DNA from: Symbiodinium natans
Lineage: Eukaryota > Sar > Dinophyceae > Suessiales > Symbiodiniaceae
Length of the DNA: 64,000 nucleotides
Reading direction: 5' to 3'
Assembly (NCBI GenBank): GCA_905221605.1
Contig: CAJNDS010002580.1
Coordinates: forward strand, 289,693 to 353,692
The notes under the pieces are model-generated. The model made no database searches. It had not been told where the DNA came from and saw only the letters and a list, made by a program, of their open reading frames with translations. The translations under genes were made by a program, and so were the position numbers. Below, one piece after another: positions 43,101-51,468 of the stretch. How positions within the stretch are numbered: the stretch's first letter is position 1; each line of letters starts with the position of its first letter.

Positions 43101-45809
43101 GAAGTTTATATTATAGGGTGTTGGGGTATCCCTGGACAAGTAGGAGTCACTTTTCAAGCAAACAATTCTAAGCAATAAATGCTTTCTCTCAAGACAAGTA
43201 TTGCAAATGCTGCTTCTAGATAATTAATAGCTTTTACCAGGCAAGTATTACCATGCGAATTTAGCTACCAGAGCACCAAGGAATGGCTGAATAAGGTCTA
43301 CTACACTTGAGTACAACCAAGAGATGCACTAAACACTAGTTGAAAAAGAAGCGAAGCGGTTCTACGTACATAATAACGAAACAAATAGTTCTGAAGCACT
43401 AGAAAGACCACGTAAAATGCGTAGTTGTTGCCTCGTGACCGTGAAGGCGAACCAAAAAGCCTAAATACAAAAACCAAAAAAACAAAAACACCAAAACCAA
43501 AAAAAACAATTTTCCGGGACTCTTGGAGAAGCCTCATAGGGATTCCTGAGAGTTCCGGAAAATTGTTTTTCTTGGTTGTTTTGGTTTTTTTGGTTTTGGT
43601 ATTTTGGTTTTCTACTGTCCCGTGTATGCGATTTTTGTTGTATTGTAGTCTACGCCCTAGGAAACACGCTATATTGCACCGAGTTTGCTTGCACTGCAGC
43701 CGGATGACTTAAGACAAGGCGAAAAAGGGTAGGTCACGGGGGGGGGGGGGGTACCATATATATATATATATGTATGTACATATGTGTCTGTAGACATCTA
43801 TGGTATGTGTTATAGACCAGATTAGAGCACGGAAGAGACCGTAGACGATAATTAGTACACGGCAGGACGAGTACACAAGTAGATTCAGCTGCTGCTATGT
43901 GAAGGCCGACGCTGAATCATCAAAGGAGGTTGCCACACTTCGACAGCAGCAGCTCGAGCAAACCCAGGCACTTGTGCGCGAAAGGTTTTTCTGTGTCTAT
44001 GCACTTTGGATGCAGCAGCTCCGTACACTTTACAGACGCAGCGCCGAGGCATGCTGCACGATGTTGCACGTGCCCCGAGCAGAGCGGCCCGTTTTTTACT
44101 CTGCTCGCAGGCTGAAGCGCCCGTAGAGATACAAGGCCTTCAAGAAGAGCTTGCAGCAGCGAAGGCAGCAAATAATGGCTTGCACAACTTTTTGTTCAAG
44201 GATCATGGATGTATCGTGTTTTTCATGTGGGACTCAGCTACTTTGCCACGGAGGCCGATGCTGAATCTTCAAAGGAGGTTGCTTCACTTCGACAGCAACA
44301 ACTCGAGGAAGCCAAGGCACGGGCAATTGGCGCTTCAATGTTTGAACCCTGCCTGCAATGCCGTCCCATCGAAGGTTAGCGGCTCGAAGCAGCTGGCAAA
44401 GCAGCTCCAAGAAGCACAGGCAAGGGCTCCCTCATCTCGGCAGAGTTGCGCAGGACAGTTGGCGTCGTCCAGGCGACCCAAGCTGCAGCTGCCAAAGATC
44501 TTCGAGTCGCTGCCAGTGAGCTCGCAGGGCTGCGACTGCAAGTGGAGAACTTCCAGGCATGTCCAGGGCCTGTGTTGGGGGCCTTCTGTAGACGTTGTGA
44601 TGCTCTGCGCGACACAGGCACAGCAAAAGGAGGCTGAATCTCAGAGGCAGAAGCTGGCGGAAGTCAAGGAGAGAGCTGGGCGCCTTTTGGTTCAGATACC
44701 CACGTGCTTTATGCAGAGCTCATTCCTGCAGCTAGGCTTAGGTATATGGTAAGCTTGGATTTAAGTCATCAGGAAGGCCTGCCTACTGGCAAAAGGGTTG
44801 CATCGGGTTGCTACGATGTCCATGCTGCTCAGCGTGTGCAAGCCCATCAGTCACTGGCAGATATGGGTGAGGGCTTTCCCCTCAGGAGCTGGAAGCCGCC
44901 AAGCACGAGGAAACGGCTGTGCTTTCACGTTGTTCGGCTGGCTTGCCGGGACTGACGTAATGCAATGGGCCGGCATCAGGATGTCAGGAAGCAGCTGCAG
45001 GCAGCAAAGGAGATGCAGAGCAGTGTTTCTTGCCTTTTTGGCCAGGCGTCTATGAAATCGGGGCACGTATGGAACCCAAGAGACGATCAGGGCATCAGAA
45101 GAATGTGAACTTCGGAGCGTTAGACAAGCGGACGAGCAGTGGTTTCTTTTAGCCAAGAAGGCCCACCAAAAAAAAGTCGTTTAAATCAATGACTCATGGG
45201 TTTTCTTTCATTTACACAAGGTGTGCGCGACGTCGCTCCATGAAATATGTGTGGGCACGTTTCCTGCTTTCCAGAGCACAAATCCAAGCGTTTGCCTGAT
45301 AACAGCTGTGGCAATCACAAGAGATTGCATCTTCATTAAGTGAACAATGTCGTTATCATGCAGGCCTAGATACCTTTGCGTTTACGTTAATCCACATGCA
45401 TGACGACCTAGGTTAACTTTGAGGGCCTACAAAGTTACATGAAGATCGGTTTCACTAACAAGCTGAAACAGCTTTGAAGGGTTGAAATGCAGGGCACTTG
45501 GAACCACACTCCTCCTGCGTCAGCAGCAAGTGTGTTGTCAATGTGCATTAGTATGCAGGGGCCCCGAAATGATGTTCCGATTTTGCAAGTCCAATCAGAA
45601 GGCTGTCTTGCTCGACAGTGCTCGTGCCAATGCAACTTCCTTTTGTCTATGCTTGTACTTCGGAGGACCAGGCAGAAGTAGCTCGGCACTCAAAGTCAAA
45701 GCCCAGCTTGTTTTTGATGGTTGCTGAAGCACCGCCGTCGTGCTTCAGCTCACTTGCAGGTCTTGGCAGAGAACGCCAAGCTCAGACGAGAGGTCAATGC
45801 CCTCAAGGA
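36049..45809 (+). CDS. Coiled-coil protein gene made of many tiny phase-0 exons
   Basis: Helical exons bounded by AG|G acceptors and GC or GT donors include 36049-36123 (ELETQIAARQASREELRYRD), 36159-36208, 36341-36412, 38084-38146 (EIEELRQALRTAQKEAAKQL), about 38232-38310, 38354-38397 and the alternating A/B exons at 40.5-44.3 kb. Further exons lie near 44.38, 44.45-44.56 (KDLRVAASELAGLRLQVENF), 44.63, 44.89, 44.98 and 45.09 kb, and at 45762-45809 (VLAENAKLRREVNALKE). Nearly all begin with GAG, GCC, GCT or GTC and keep phase 0, so any exon could be skipped without breaking frame. The encoded protein would be a long coiled coil. Neither first nor last exon was found, and it may be more than one gene. 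No family can be named. Confidence 0.6.
36413..38083. other. Intronic sequence with a TAA/ATT microsatellite
   Basis: Mostly non-coding. A degenerate ATT/TAA repeat occupies about 37105-37320. A coiled-coil-like segment RLEEDLRRLQENYQKLQEP near 37.77 kb and an acidic segment QTEEQDDSEDEEDDEGSKGK near 37.86 kb suggest further exons of the same gene, but their borders could not be set. Confidence 0.4.
37105..37320. repeat. Degenerate (TAA)n/(ATT)n microsatellite
   Basis: The first part is TAATAATAA repeated about eleven times (37106-37136), then mixed ATT/TAT/AAT triplets, and TAATAATAA again near 37298-37320. The A and T rich halves are partly complementary and could fold back. Confidence 0.8.
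38398..40537. other. Long intronic or spacer stretch
   Basis: Possible small helical exons occur (ERELQVAKAKETW near 38.6 kb, FEDMQEKEEVMDAI near 39.08 kb), but most of the 2.1 kb holds nothing recognisable. A run of 20 G lies at 39820-39839. Confidence 0.35.
39820..39839. repeat. Homopolymer G20 tract
   Basis: Twenty consecutive G on the + strand within an intron or spacer. No flanking inverted repeat was found, unlike the tracts at 10.69, 41.73 and 43.74 kb. Confidence 0.85.
40538..40603 (+). CDS. Exon type B, copy 1 (22 codons)
   Basis: The acceptor TATGCAG is followed by ADTLQEMQGLQEKLSAAKAA and CR, then a GC donor (AGG|GCCTGG). It is 66 nt, phase 0 on both sides. It shares the core EMQGLQE-LxAAKA with copies at 40897, 41581 and 44111. 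It is part of the tandem exon array in the coiled-coil gene. Confidence 0.65.
40748..40804 (+). CDS. Exon type A, copy 1 (shortened, 17-19 codons)
   Basis: The acceptor TTGAAAG is followed by EEAALRQQQLEEAKARASE. The usual A exon has six more codons on the left; here the homologous upstream bases contain a TGA where the other copies have TCA, so the acceptor appears to have moved right past the stop. The right end is either the GC donor shared with A4 (AGG|GCGAGT, at 40799) or the GT donor at 40805. Phase 0 either way. Confidence 0.55.
40897..40962 (+). CDS. Exon type B, copy 2 (22 codons)
   Basis: The acceptor GCGTGCAG is followed by VASLKEMQGFLEELATAKAT and SR. Sixty-six nt, phase 0. The donor is ambiguous by one base (AGG|GGCCTGG). 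Its protein is nearly the same as copy 3 (VASLKEMQGF versus ATALKEMQGL). Confidence 0.65.
41117..41185 (+). CDS. Exon type A, copy 2 (23 codons)
   Basis: The acceptor TGCAAAG is followed by ADAESSKEAAALRQQQLEEA and KAL, with a GT donor (CTT|GTGCGT). Sixty-nine nt, phase 0. Close DNA identity with copies at 43905 and 44254 (for example GACGCTGAATCATCAAAGGA) shows recent duplication. Confidence 0.7.
41581..41646 (+). CDS. Exon type B, copy 3 (22 codons)
   Basis: The acceptor AATGCACAG is followed by ATALKEMQGLQEELAAAKAT and SR, with a GC donor (AGG|GCCTTG). Sixty-six nt, phase 0. The next intron carries the 2.0-kb inverted-repeat element. Confidence 0.7.
41957..42755. repeat. Tandem repeat, about 2.7 units of 290 bp
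   Basis: TCTATGCGAATTTA occurs at 42066, 42358 and 42644 (spacing 292 and 286). Each unit also carries TTTAAAGGGCAA, TTGTTGAGCAACTA, AAATAGCCCAATTTGACTCA and ATACTCAACCAA. The first unit is incomplete on the left. It is internal to the inverted-repeat element. Confidence 0.85.
42756..43010. repeat. Two-copy tandem repeat, unit about 127 bp
   Basis: GAAACAAAGATxxCTGAAGTATTCAATAAAGACCACTTATATAxTATGT occurs from 42785 and again from 42912, each followed by related AACACAA-TTGCA and CTTAAA sequence. A more diverged third piece (GAAACAAATAGTTCTGAAG) starts near 43378. Confidence 0.85.
43463..43612. repeat. Large A/T-armed hairpin
   Basis: The left arm (43463-43515) is AAACCAAAAAAACAAAAACA-type ending ACAATTTTCCGGGAC. 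The right arm (43553-43612) is GTTCCGGAAAATTGTTTTTC followed by TTGGTTTTTT-type sequence, its complement. About 35 bases, which pair partly themselves (GACTCTTGG with CCTGAGAGT), form the apex. It lies about 140 bases inside the right end of the inverted-repeat element. Confidence 0.8.
43905..43973 (+). CDS. Exon type A, copy 3 (23 codons)
   Basis: The acceptor TGTGAAG is followed by ADAESSKEVATLRQQQLEQT and QAL, with a GT donor (CTT|GTGCGC). Sixty-nine nt, phase 0. It is the first exon after the inverted-repeat element. Confidence 0.7.
44111..44176 (+). CDS. Exon type B, copy 4 (22 codons)
   Basis: The acceptor TGCTCGCAG is followed by AEAPVEIQGLQEELAAAKAA and NN. Sixty-six nt, phase 0; the donor is ambiguous by a base (AAT|GGCTTG). 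It is the most diverged B exon at its left end, but the core IQGLQEELAAAKA is intact. Confidence 0.65.
44254..44322 (+). CDS. Exon type A, copy 4 (23 codons)
   Basis: The acceptor CCACGGAG is followed by ADAESSKEVASLRQQQLEEA and KAR, with a GC donor (CGG|GCAATT). Sixty-nine nt, phase 0. Weaker A-like helices follow near 44.38 (QLAKQLQEAQAR) and 44.63 kb (EAESQRQKLAEVKERA), so the array decays to the right. Confidence 0.7.
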
Positions 45810-47127
45810 GGCATCCTTGCATCGACTGGACTTGCAGCACCTTATCACAAACGCTAGCTTCTTAGGGCTTTGCATCGTTTCTTTTAACGGATCCCAGCTG
45901 GCCTCGAGGCCGTATCTGGTGCATTTATCCGTGTTTAAACGTACACGCACCCCAAAAAAGATTGATTTAGCCCTTGTTCCCGTCAACCCCACGCCCCACC
46001 CGACAGTCAAGCGTTGATTGAGGCCTCATTCAGCCCCCCGCCCCCCGCTCCAATATGCCTGGCCCCTGCGCGTGGGATAGGGACCGCGGGGCACGACGAA
46101 ACAATGGAGTGACCCGTGCTGGCTTGCAGGCTCGCGATGCTCCCACTCAGCCCGACAGGCAAGCTGCTTCCCAGCCCAGCTAGCCCAAAGGAAGGCAGAT
46201 GCTTTGCAGTTGTGTAAGCACGCCAGGCAAGAAGAAGAAGACACCTTCTGGGGTCGAGTGATGGCATCGATCGCCTGCGCAGCTCTTAGGAACACGAGGG
46301 CATGGGATCTCCTCTGGTGTTCTGTTTGTAGTTGTTGAGGTGCTCGCACGGCTTCAAAACCCACTTCCCCTTCAAGCAGTGGTCGCATAGGGCTTGCTCA
46401 AGCCGAGCCCGAGCCGCTGAGCTACAAGCGTGGTTTCGCGGCAGTATAACGTTGTATCCTTTGCCATCCTTTGCTGTCAATGCAAATCCTGGCAACATCA
46501 TGCGGTTGCGTTGAAGTTCACCCAAGAAAGCATGAGTTTCCTAAATGGCGCAAGCATGCAAGCAAGGCCCATACGACTCGCCATGCCGAACACCAACGCT
46601 AATGTCTGAGCCGGCCATAGGGGATGTGGATCATGATTCGAGCTCAATGCAATCTGGGAATCCTGTTCACTTCTCAGCCGATCCTATCCAGGCGCCGAGT
46701 TGTTGTGTAGAATGTTACAAGCCTCGCTGAAGCGAGCTTGCGCAGCACGGGGCTGGGGAAGACAATCCCTCCACGGAGCTGCAATGCCACAACTCAGCCA
46801 TCGTCGGTTCGCGGCTGCTGGTTACCAGCAAGGACCGCACAAGTGAAGCCCATGGCATTCACGAGATCTGAAAAGGAACAATGCTGCCGTGTGCCATTTG
46901 TTGAAGTCTGAGGCTACAATCGACTCAATAGACCTAGGGTCGACTCGAAATCGGTCTTGTCAGCCTGGACGCTAGACGAGTTCAACTCTCGCATGCCTAC
47001 GATCTTCTGAACTTGGAGCATGCAAGTACCAACAGAAAACATGTAGAGATTGTAAATTTCCAGATTTGCGGCGCCTACAGCGGCCACATTTATGTCAAAC
47101 TTTCGGTAGAATCAAAGGTTTGCACAC
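45810..47127. other. Spacer upstream of RRP4
   Basis: No supported gene. A 61-codon + frame (46545-46730) and minus-strand frames near 46.0-46.5 kb lack domains and overlap each other. The RRP4 5' untranslated region must lie at the right end. The 22-nt spliced leader expected on dinoflagellate mRNAs is added in trans and is not encoded here. Confidence 0.4.
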
Positions 47128-48331
47128 ATGGCTTGGGCAGCAGCAATTGCTCCACTGGCCGGTGCAGTGGCTGTGGAGAGACGAGGCCGGGGAGCCGATC
47201 ACACAGAGAGGGATGCTTCCCTCACACTCTTTGACTCTGCCCGTGCCAAGCTCTCCGTGCAGACGATTCCTGGCTTACAGTCTCAACTTGTTTGCCCTGG
47301 CGACGTTGTGTCAGCAGAGCCTGGTGCTTTGCGTGGCCGCGGGGTAGTGGAACGCCATGACGGCAAGCTGGTTGCAACAACCTGTGGCGTTGTGGAGCAT
47401 GTGAACAAGCTCCTGTACGTTCGGCCATTGAAACATCGCTACGCCGGCAGCGTGGGTGATGTGGTTGTTGGCCGTATCGTCGAAGTGCAAACTGATCGAT
47501 GGGCAGTTGAAATCGGCACCGCCCAATTGGCATACCTTCACTTAGGGGCCATTCAACTACCTGGAAATGTGCAGCGACGCCGCACCGACGAGGATACCCT
47601 GCGCATGCGGGAGTTCTTTGATGAAAATGACCTTATATCTGCAGAAGTGCAGAAAATTCACGAATCGGGTGAACTGGCCTTGCAGACCCGCAATGCCAGA
47701 TATGGGAAACTCCAAAATGGAGTGCTTGCCTCCGTGCCATCTGTCTACGTGAGGCGTCAAGCACAGCACTTGGTGACGCTGCCGCGCGTCGGGGTTATGG
47801 TGGTTCTGGGCAACAACGGCTGGGTTTGGGTTTGTGCTCCGCCCAAAGTGGCTGGCTCTGGCAGGCAAGAGACTATAAACTTTTCGCAGATGGATGTCCG
47901 CTATCAGAAGGTCAATCCGGACATGAAACCCGGCAAGCGCAAGTCGGGCTTTGACATATTTTGTAATCTTAAGTCAACATAGTCAACCACCGCGTCCTGA
48001 TCGAAATTTGTGGAGCCGCAAGGAGAGAAAGGATATCACGCGTCCGCAATGCAGTCCTGTGTTTGGCGGGCCATGGCCTGGAAGTGACACCCGAAAGCAT
48101 AACATTCCTGTACGAGCAGTTGCGACCTCAGTCACCATGTAAGAGGGCGATGCGCATCTGCCGAGTGAGTAGCAGCAGCATTCCACGGGCCACAAGCAGC
48201 TTTCTCGTTTTCCAAGGTCTGAAAGGCTGGAGCTTGCTGCGTGGGAGCTGCTGGATGCTGCGCGCTGTGACTCCGCGGGCCTTGTCGAGTCCCTTGCGAC
48301 AGAGGCTACACGCAGCAGCGGCAGGAACTGA
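47128..48331 (+). CDS. RRP4: Exosome complex component RRP4 (EXOSC2 homologue)
   Basis: RRP4 is one of the three S1/KH cap subunits of the nine-subunit RNA exosome, which feeds RNA to the 3'-5' nucleases in nucleus and cytoplasm. Exon 1 starts at ATG 47128. It contains the N-terminal segment PGDVVSAEPGALRGRGVVER, the linker CGVVEHVNKLLYVRPLKHRY, the S1 domain (VGRIVEVQTDRWAVE, then RRRTDEDTLRMREFFDENDL, ISAEVQKI), YGKLQNGVLASV, and the KH-region motif VVLGNNGWVWV. Each has a direct counterpart in human RRP4. The KH domain continues in another frame with RRERISRVRNAVLCLAGHGL and ITFLYEQ, matching the human ISRLRNCI-type helix and YCYEAS strand. A last helical piece runs to TGA 48329-48331. A GC-AG intron of about 50 nt (near 47932-47982) restores frame at the first junction; the second is near 48165-48199. 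Length about 350-370 residues versus 293 in human. The identity is firm, the splice sites are inferred. Confidence 0.93.
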
Positions 48332-49182
48332 GTCAACACCATCGACTCAGGTCTCTGAAATGCGTTTTGTTCCAAGGCTGACAAGGGAGCAATGTGAAGG
48401 GCAGAGGAGGTTGAGTTAGCACGTCGCACTGTCACTTGCTTCAAAGCACGTCGCAACACCCTTTTATCCCTTTTGGTTCAGAGGGAGTCGCGGGGGATGG
48501 TTGGCGGGCACCTGGCTGACCAGGCATCAGCTACCACGTTCAGCAGATCAAACAGCTTGCACTAGCCATCGGGTCATGCCGCCAGGTCATGGCGCCATGC
48601 TCTCCTCTATGCGTCGAGCATCGTTCTTGCATTCTGCTCAGTCTTGTGCGCACAGTAGTTGGAGTCTAACAGTTAGGGAAGTGCTGAAACACATTCCTGC
48701 TTTCCAGAGTTTGTAGTTAGTCCAGTTTAGGCCAGCATCCAGCACGGTATTTGAGATGCGAAATGTGTTGCAAGGGCGCCGTCCGGGACGGACCAAGACC
48801 CGGAGAGCCCTTCCAACACAGGCCACCGGCCAGTTGCAGTAGTTGTTCTACTTCAGCGCAAGTATCATTTGTTTTTTTCCGCTTTTTCTGTGAGTGAATC
48901 TGCCTTGAGGTGTTTGTTTATTGTTTCCAGGGAAGTCGGGGGAGTGCAGAATCATCTTGCTTTTTTCCTGGCGCTGCAACACAGTAAGCCATCCTAAGAA
49001 CAAATGAGCCCGACATAAACCGAAGCCAGCAGCAACCACGGAAAGCATACGAAGCTGCATTCGCCGCCCTTGGTCGGACTCCTTGACTCAAACGTAAGTG
49101 CGTACACCTCGACACCATCAATTGTTTAAGCCAAAAAGGAACGGGATTATAAAGCAAAACGAATCATGGAAAGGCTCGCGCC
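48332..49182. other. Intergenic spacer after RRP4
   Basis: No supported coding frame or repeat. The 3' end of RRP4 and the 5' region of the next gene lie here; dinoflagellate polyadenylation signals are not reliably recognisable. Confidence 0.4.
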
Positions 49183-49215
49183 ATGTCGGGGCTTGGTGAA
49201 TCTGTTGGTGGAAAG
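49183..49215 (+). CDS. Candidate first coding exon of the next gene
   Basis: ATG 49183 opens MSGLGESVGGK and is followed exactly by a consensus donor GTAAGC at 49216. An upstream ATG at 49166 in another frame stops inside the donor. The short exon, good donor and position after a spacer suggest a gene start. I could not prove a phase match to the next candidate exon near 50.94 kb. Confidence 0.45.
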
Positions 49216-50940
49216 GTAAGCCTTCTCGCCCCAGTGCCCCCACCGGGTCCGGAGCAATTGGTGCGCACGCTTGGGCATGCAACTGCGGGTTCATTCGGTT
49301 CTCGTGTTGCAGGAGGCTTCAAATAGGAAAGCTACGGGTTCAAGACTGGCCAATAGTAGGGGGCTCTCGGCGAGCGCAATGTTTCAGGACCCTAAGCCCT
49401 AAACCCTGAAACCAAAGCCGCTGATCACGTGCTTTATTTCAGCAACCCCAAACCCTAAACCTCGGCCCTCGCCTGGCTTGTCCGAGTGTGAGCGATTAAA
49501 CCTCCGGATCCCTTAACCCCTTAAACTCAAGGCACACGAACCCCAAATCCCTGAACCTTGAACCACAAAGGGCAAAGGGGTGGGGTTGGGCAAGTGGGGG
49601 CAAGTGGGTAGAGACGCTTAGTGCGCCCCTGCTGCCATCACGCTCGCTCTGTGATGTGCCTTTCTGTTTGGTATGTGTGTTTGTGTGGTAAGTGTAGTAT
49701 GTCAAGCCATCGTGGGTTGCACGATCATCGGATGTCATACGCGAAAGGTGTTGGAGGAATGCTCTCTAGGGTTCGAAGGGCATCGATAGCGCCTGAACCT
49801 CAGAGCCTCAGAGCTTCAAAAGCCATTGCAAGCATACGGACGGCTGCCGGTGACACCAGTGTCCTGGTGGCACCACAGGCTTCTACTTGTACAGAGGGCC
49901 ACATGCACAAGACAACGACGATGTGTAGATACTGGCCTGAGGCCATTGAATGCTGTGCAGCACTCGTCCAGCTGGCCCCATAGTGGGCGCCGACCTGCGA
50001 CGCATCTCACAAGACGCACTCAGTTGCATGAGGTCGGGTCAGAGGCATGTTGACGAACCTTCGCCGCGCGTCCTTTATGCATGAACCCCAGCTGTGGACA
50101 TTTCATTGCAGTCAGCACATTTCGAGCAAAGCCAAGAGCACCCTCTAGCCTCGCCATCCTGAAGTTGATGACGAATGTCTCAAAGCTTCTCAGCTCTTGG
50201 ACATGTGGCCGCCCGATCCTGAATTGGTTGAAGTAGGTCGCTCGGCGGGCTCCGAAGGGACAAAGGACTGCACCAGCGTTACGCACGCACAAACTGCACA
50301 AACTGAATGTTTTGTGAGGCTTGGAAAGTTTGTTCCCGAGAAAGTCTTGCTTCACTTGTACAGAGTTATGCCTGCAGCCTTGCGAAGAAGTGAGATAGCT
50401 GAGAGTTTGTACTGCAGGAGTTGTGCTGCCTCCGATTGAGAAGAGAAAATCCCGACGCTCGAAGGACGGGCGGTGTGATGTGATGCTTTGCACATAAGCG
50501 TAACCTGTTTTACTGGTGCGGGGCATGCTGTGGCACTCTCTAAGGTTTGGCTAGCGGGTGGGGCACAGATTGGCCACAAGCTTTAGAGTTTCTAACTGAG
50601 CCATGTCTCTTCTGTGGCATGTGATGGCCAGATTTCGTCGAAGAAACTTAGTCGAGCGGCGACCTCAGCATCAGCAAGCTGACAAAAAATGCGAAGGTTG
50701 TTGACATGCAGCCCTGCTCGATCTGCGGTCTCCTCACCGGAAGTCCTGTAGGTACAGTCGTTCTGAGCATCCATGCAAGCATAAGGTGCAGACTTCCGTC
50801 CTGATGGAGCCCCATGTCGAGCATACGCACCTCCTGCTTCAACATGCAGTGTACAGAGGTGAGGCATAGTGGGGTCGTCGCCTTTAATGAATAAATTGAA
50901 CCTCTAAGCCTGAGTTTCACTGAAACACCCCCGTCTGCAG
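49216..50940. other. Probable long intron with telomere-like motifs
   Basis: No convincing exon. It contains CCCTAAGCCCTAAACCC near 49390 and CCCAAACCCTAAACC near 49447, and further CCTTAA/CCCTTAA variants to about 49560. The rest is unremarkable. Confidence 0.4.
49388..49462. repeat. Interstitial telomere-like CCCTAAA motifs
   Basis: Two short clusters, CCCTAAGCCCTAAACCC and CCAAACCCTAAACC, match the TTTAGGG telomere repeat reported for dinoflagellates and plants when read on the minus strand. They are interrupted and only two to three units long, so they are relics or chance, not a telomere. Confidence 0.6.
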
Positions 50941-51325
50941 GGGATGATCCGTTCAAGAACTTGAACAGCGTTTGGCTTGGCGGCGGCGACAAAGGTGAGC
51001 TGAAAGAGGCCCGTGGCAAGTCCCAACTTGAGAGCTTATTTCACGGAGAGCACGGCGCAGGAAGACTCGGACGAAGAAGATGTGCCATCCTTTACGAGAA
51101 ACATTTCCTTGCACACCTTCCCTGTGTTCCTGTAGATGTGAAACGGCATGGAACAGCTGCACCAAGCTGTTTAAGGAAAACATGGAAGACATGACGGACG
51201 AAAGAAGGGAGGCCCGCTGAGTAGCCCTCGGAGCCCTCGTTACTTTTGGATCCTTGGCCTGCCCACACCAGGAGCTACAAGAAAAGGCAGCCAAAAAGGC
51301 CGCAAAAGAGAAGTTTCTGGAGGCC

Positions 51326-51369
<44 letters not shown>

Positions 51370-51385
51370 GCGTGTGCGTGTGCGT

Positions 51386-51468
<83 letters not shown>

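Larger units (their letters stand above)
41730..43753. mobile_element. 2.0-kb AT-rich inverted-repeat element in an intron
   Basis: The left end reads ACCCCCCCCCAGCGACCTAC and then CCTTTTT. The right end on the minus strand reads CCCCC then CGTGACCTACCCTTTTT. So GACCTACCCTTTTT plus a C/G run forms a terminal inverted repeat of roughly 26 bp. The ends are flanked by TA and then by (TA)n runs on both sides, consistent with insertion at TA. The interior is AT-rich and has no transposase frame. It contains a 290-bp tandem repeat, a 127-bp two-copy repeat and a large hairpin near the right end. It sits between coiled-coil exons B3 and A3, so it is carried as intron sequence. Confidence 0.75.
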
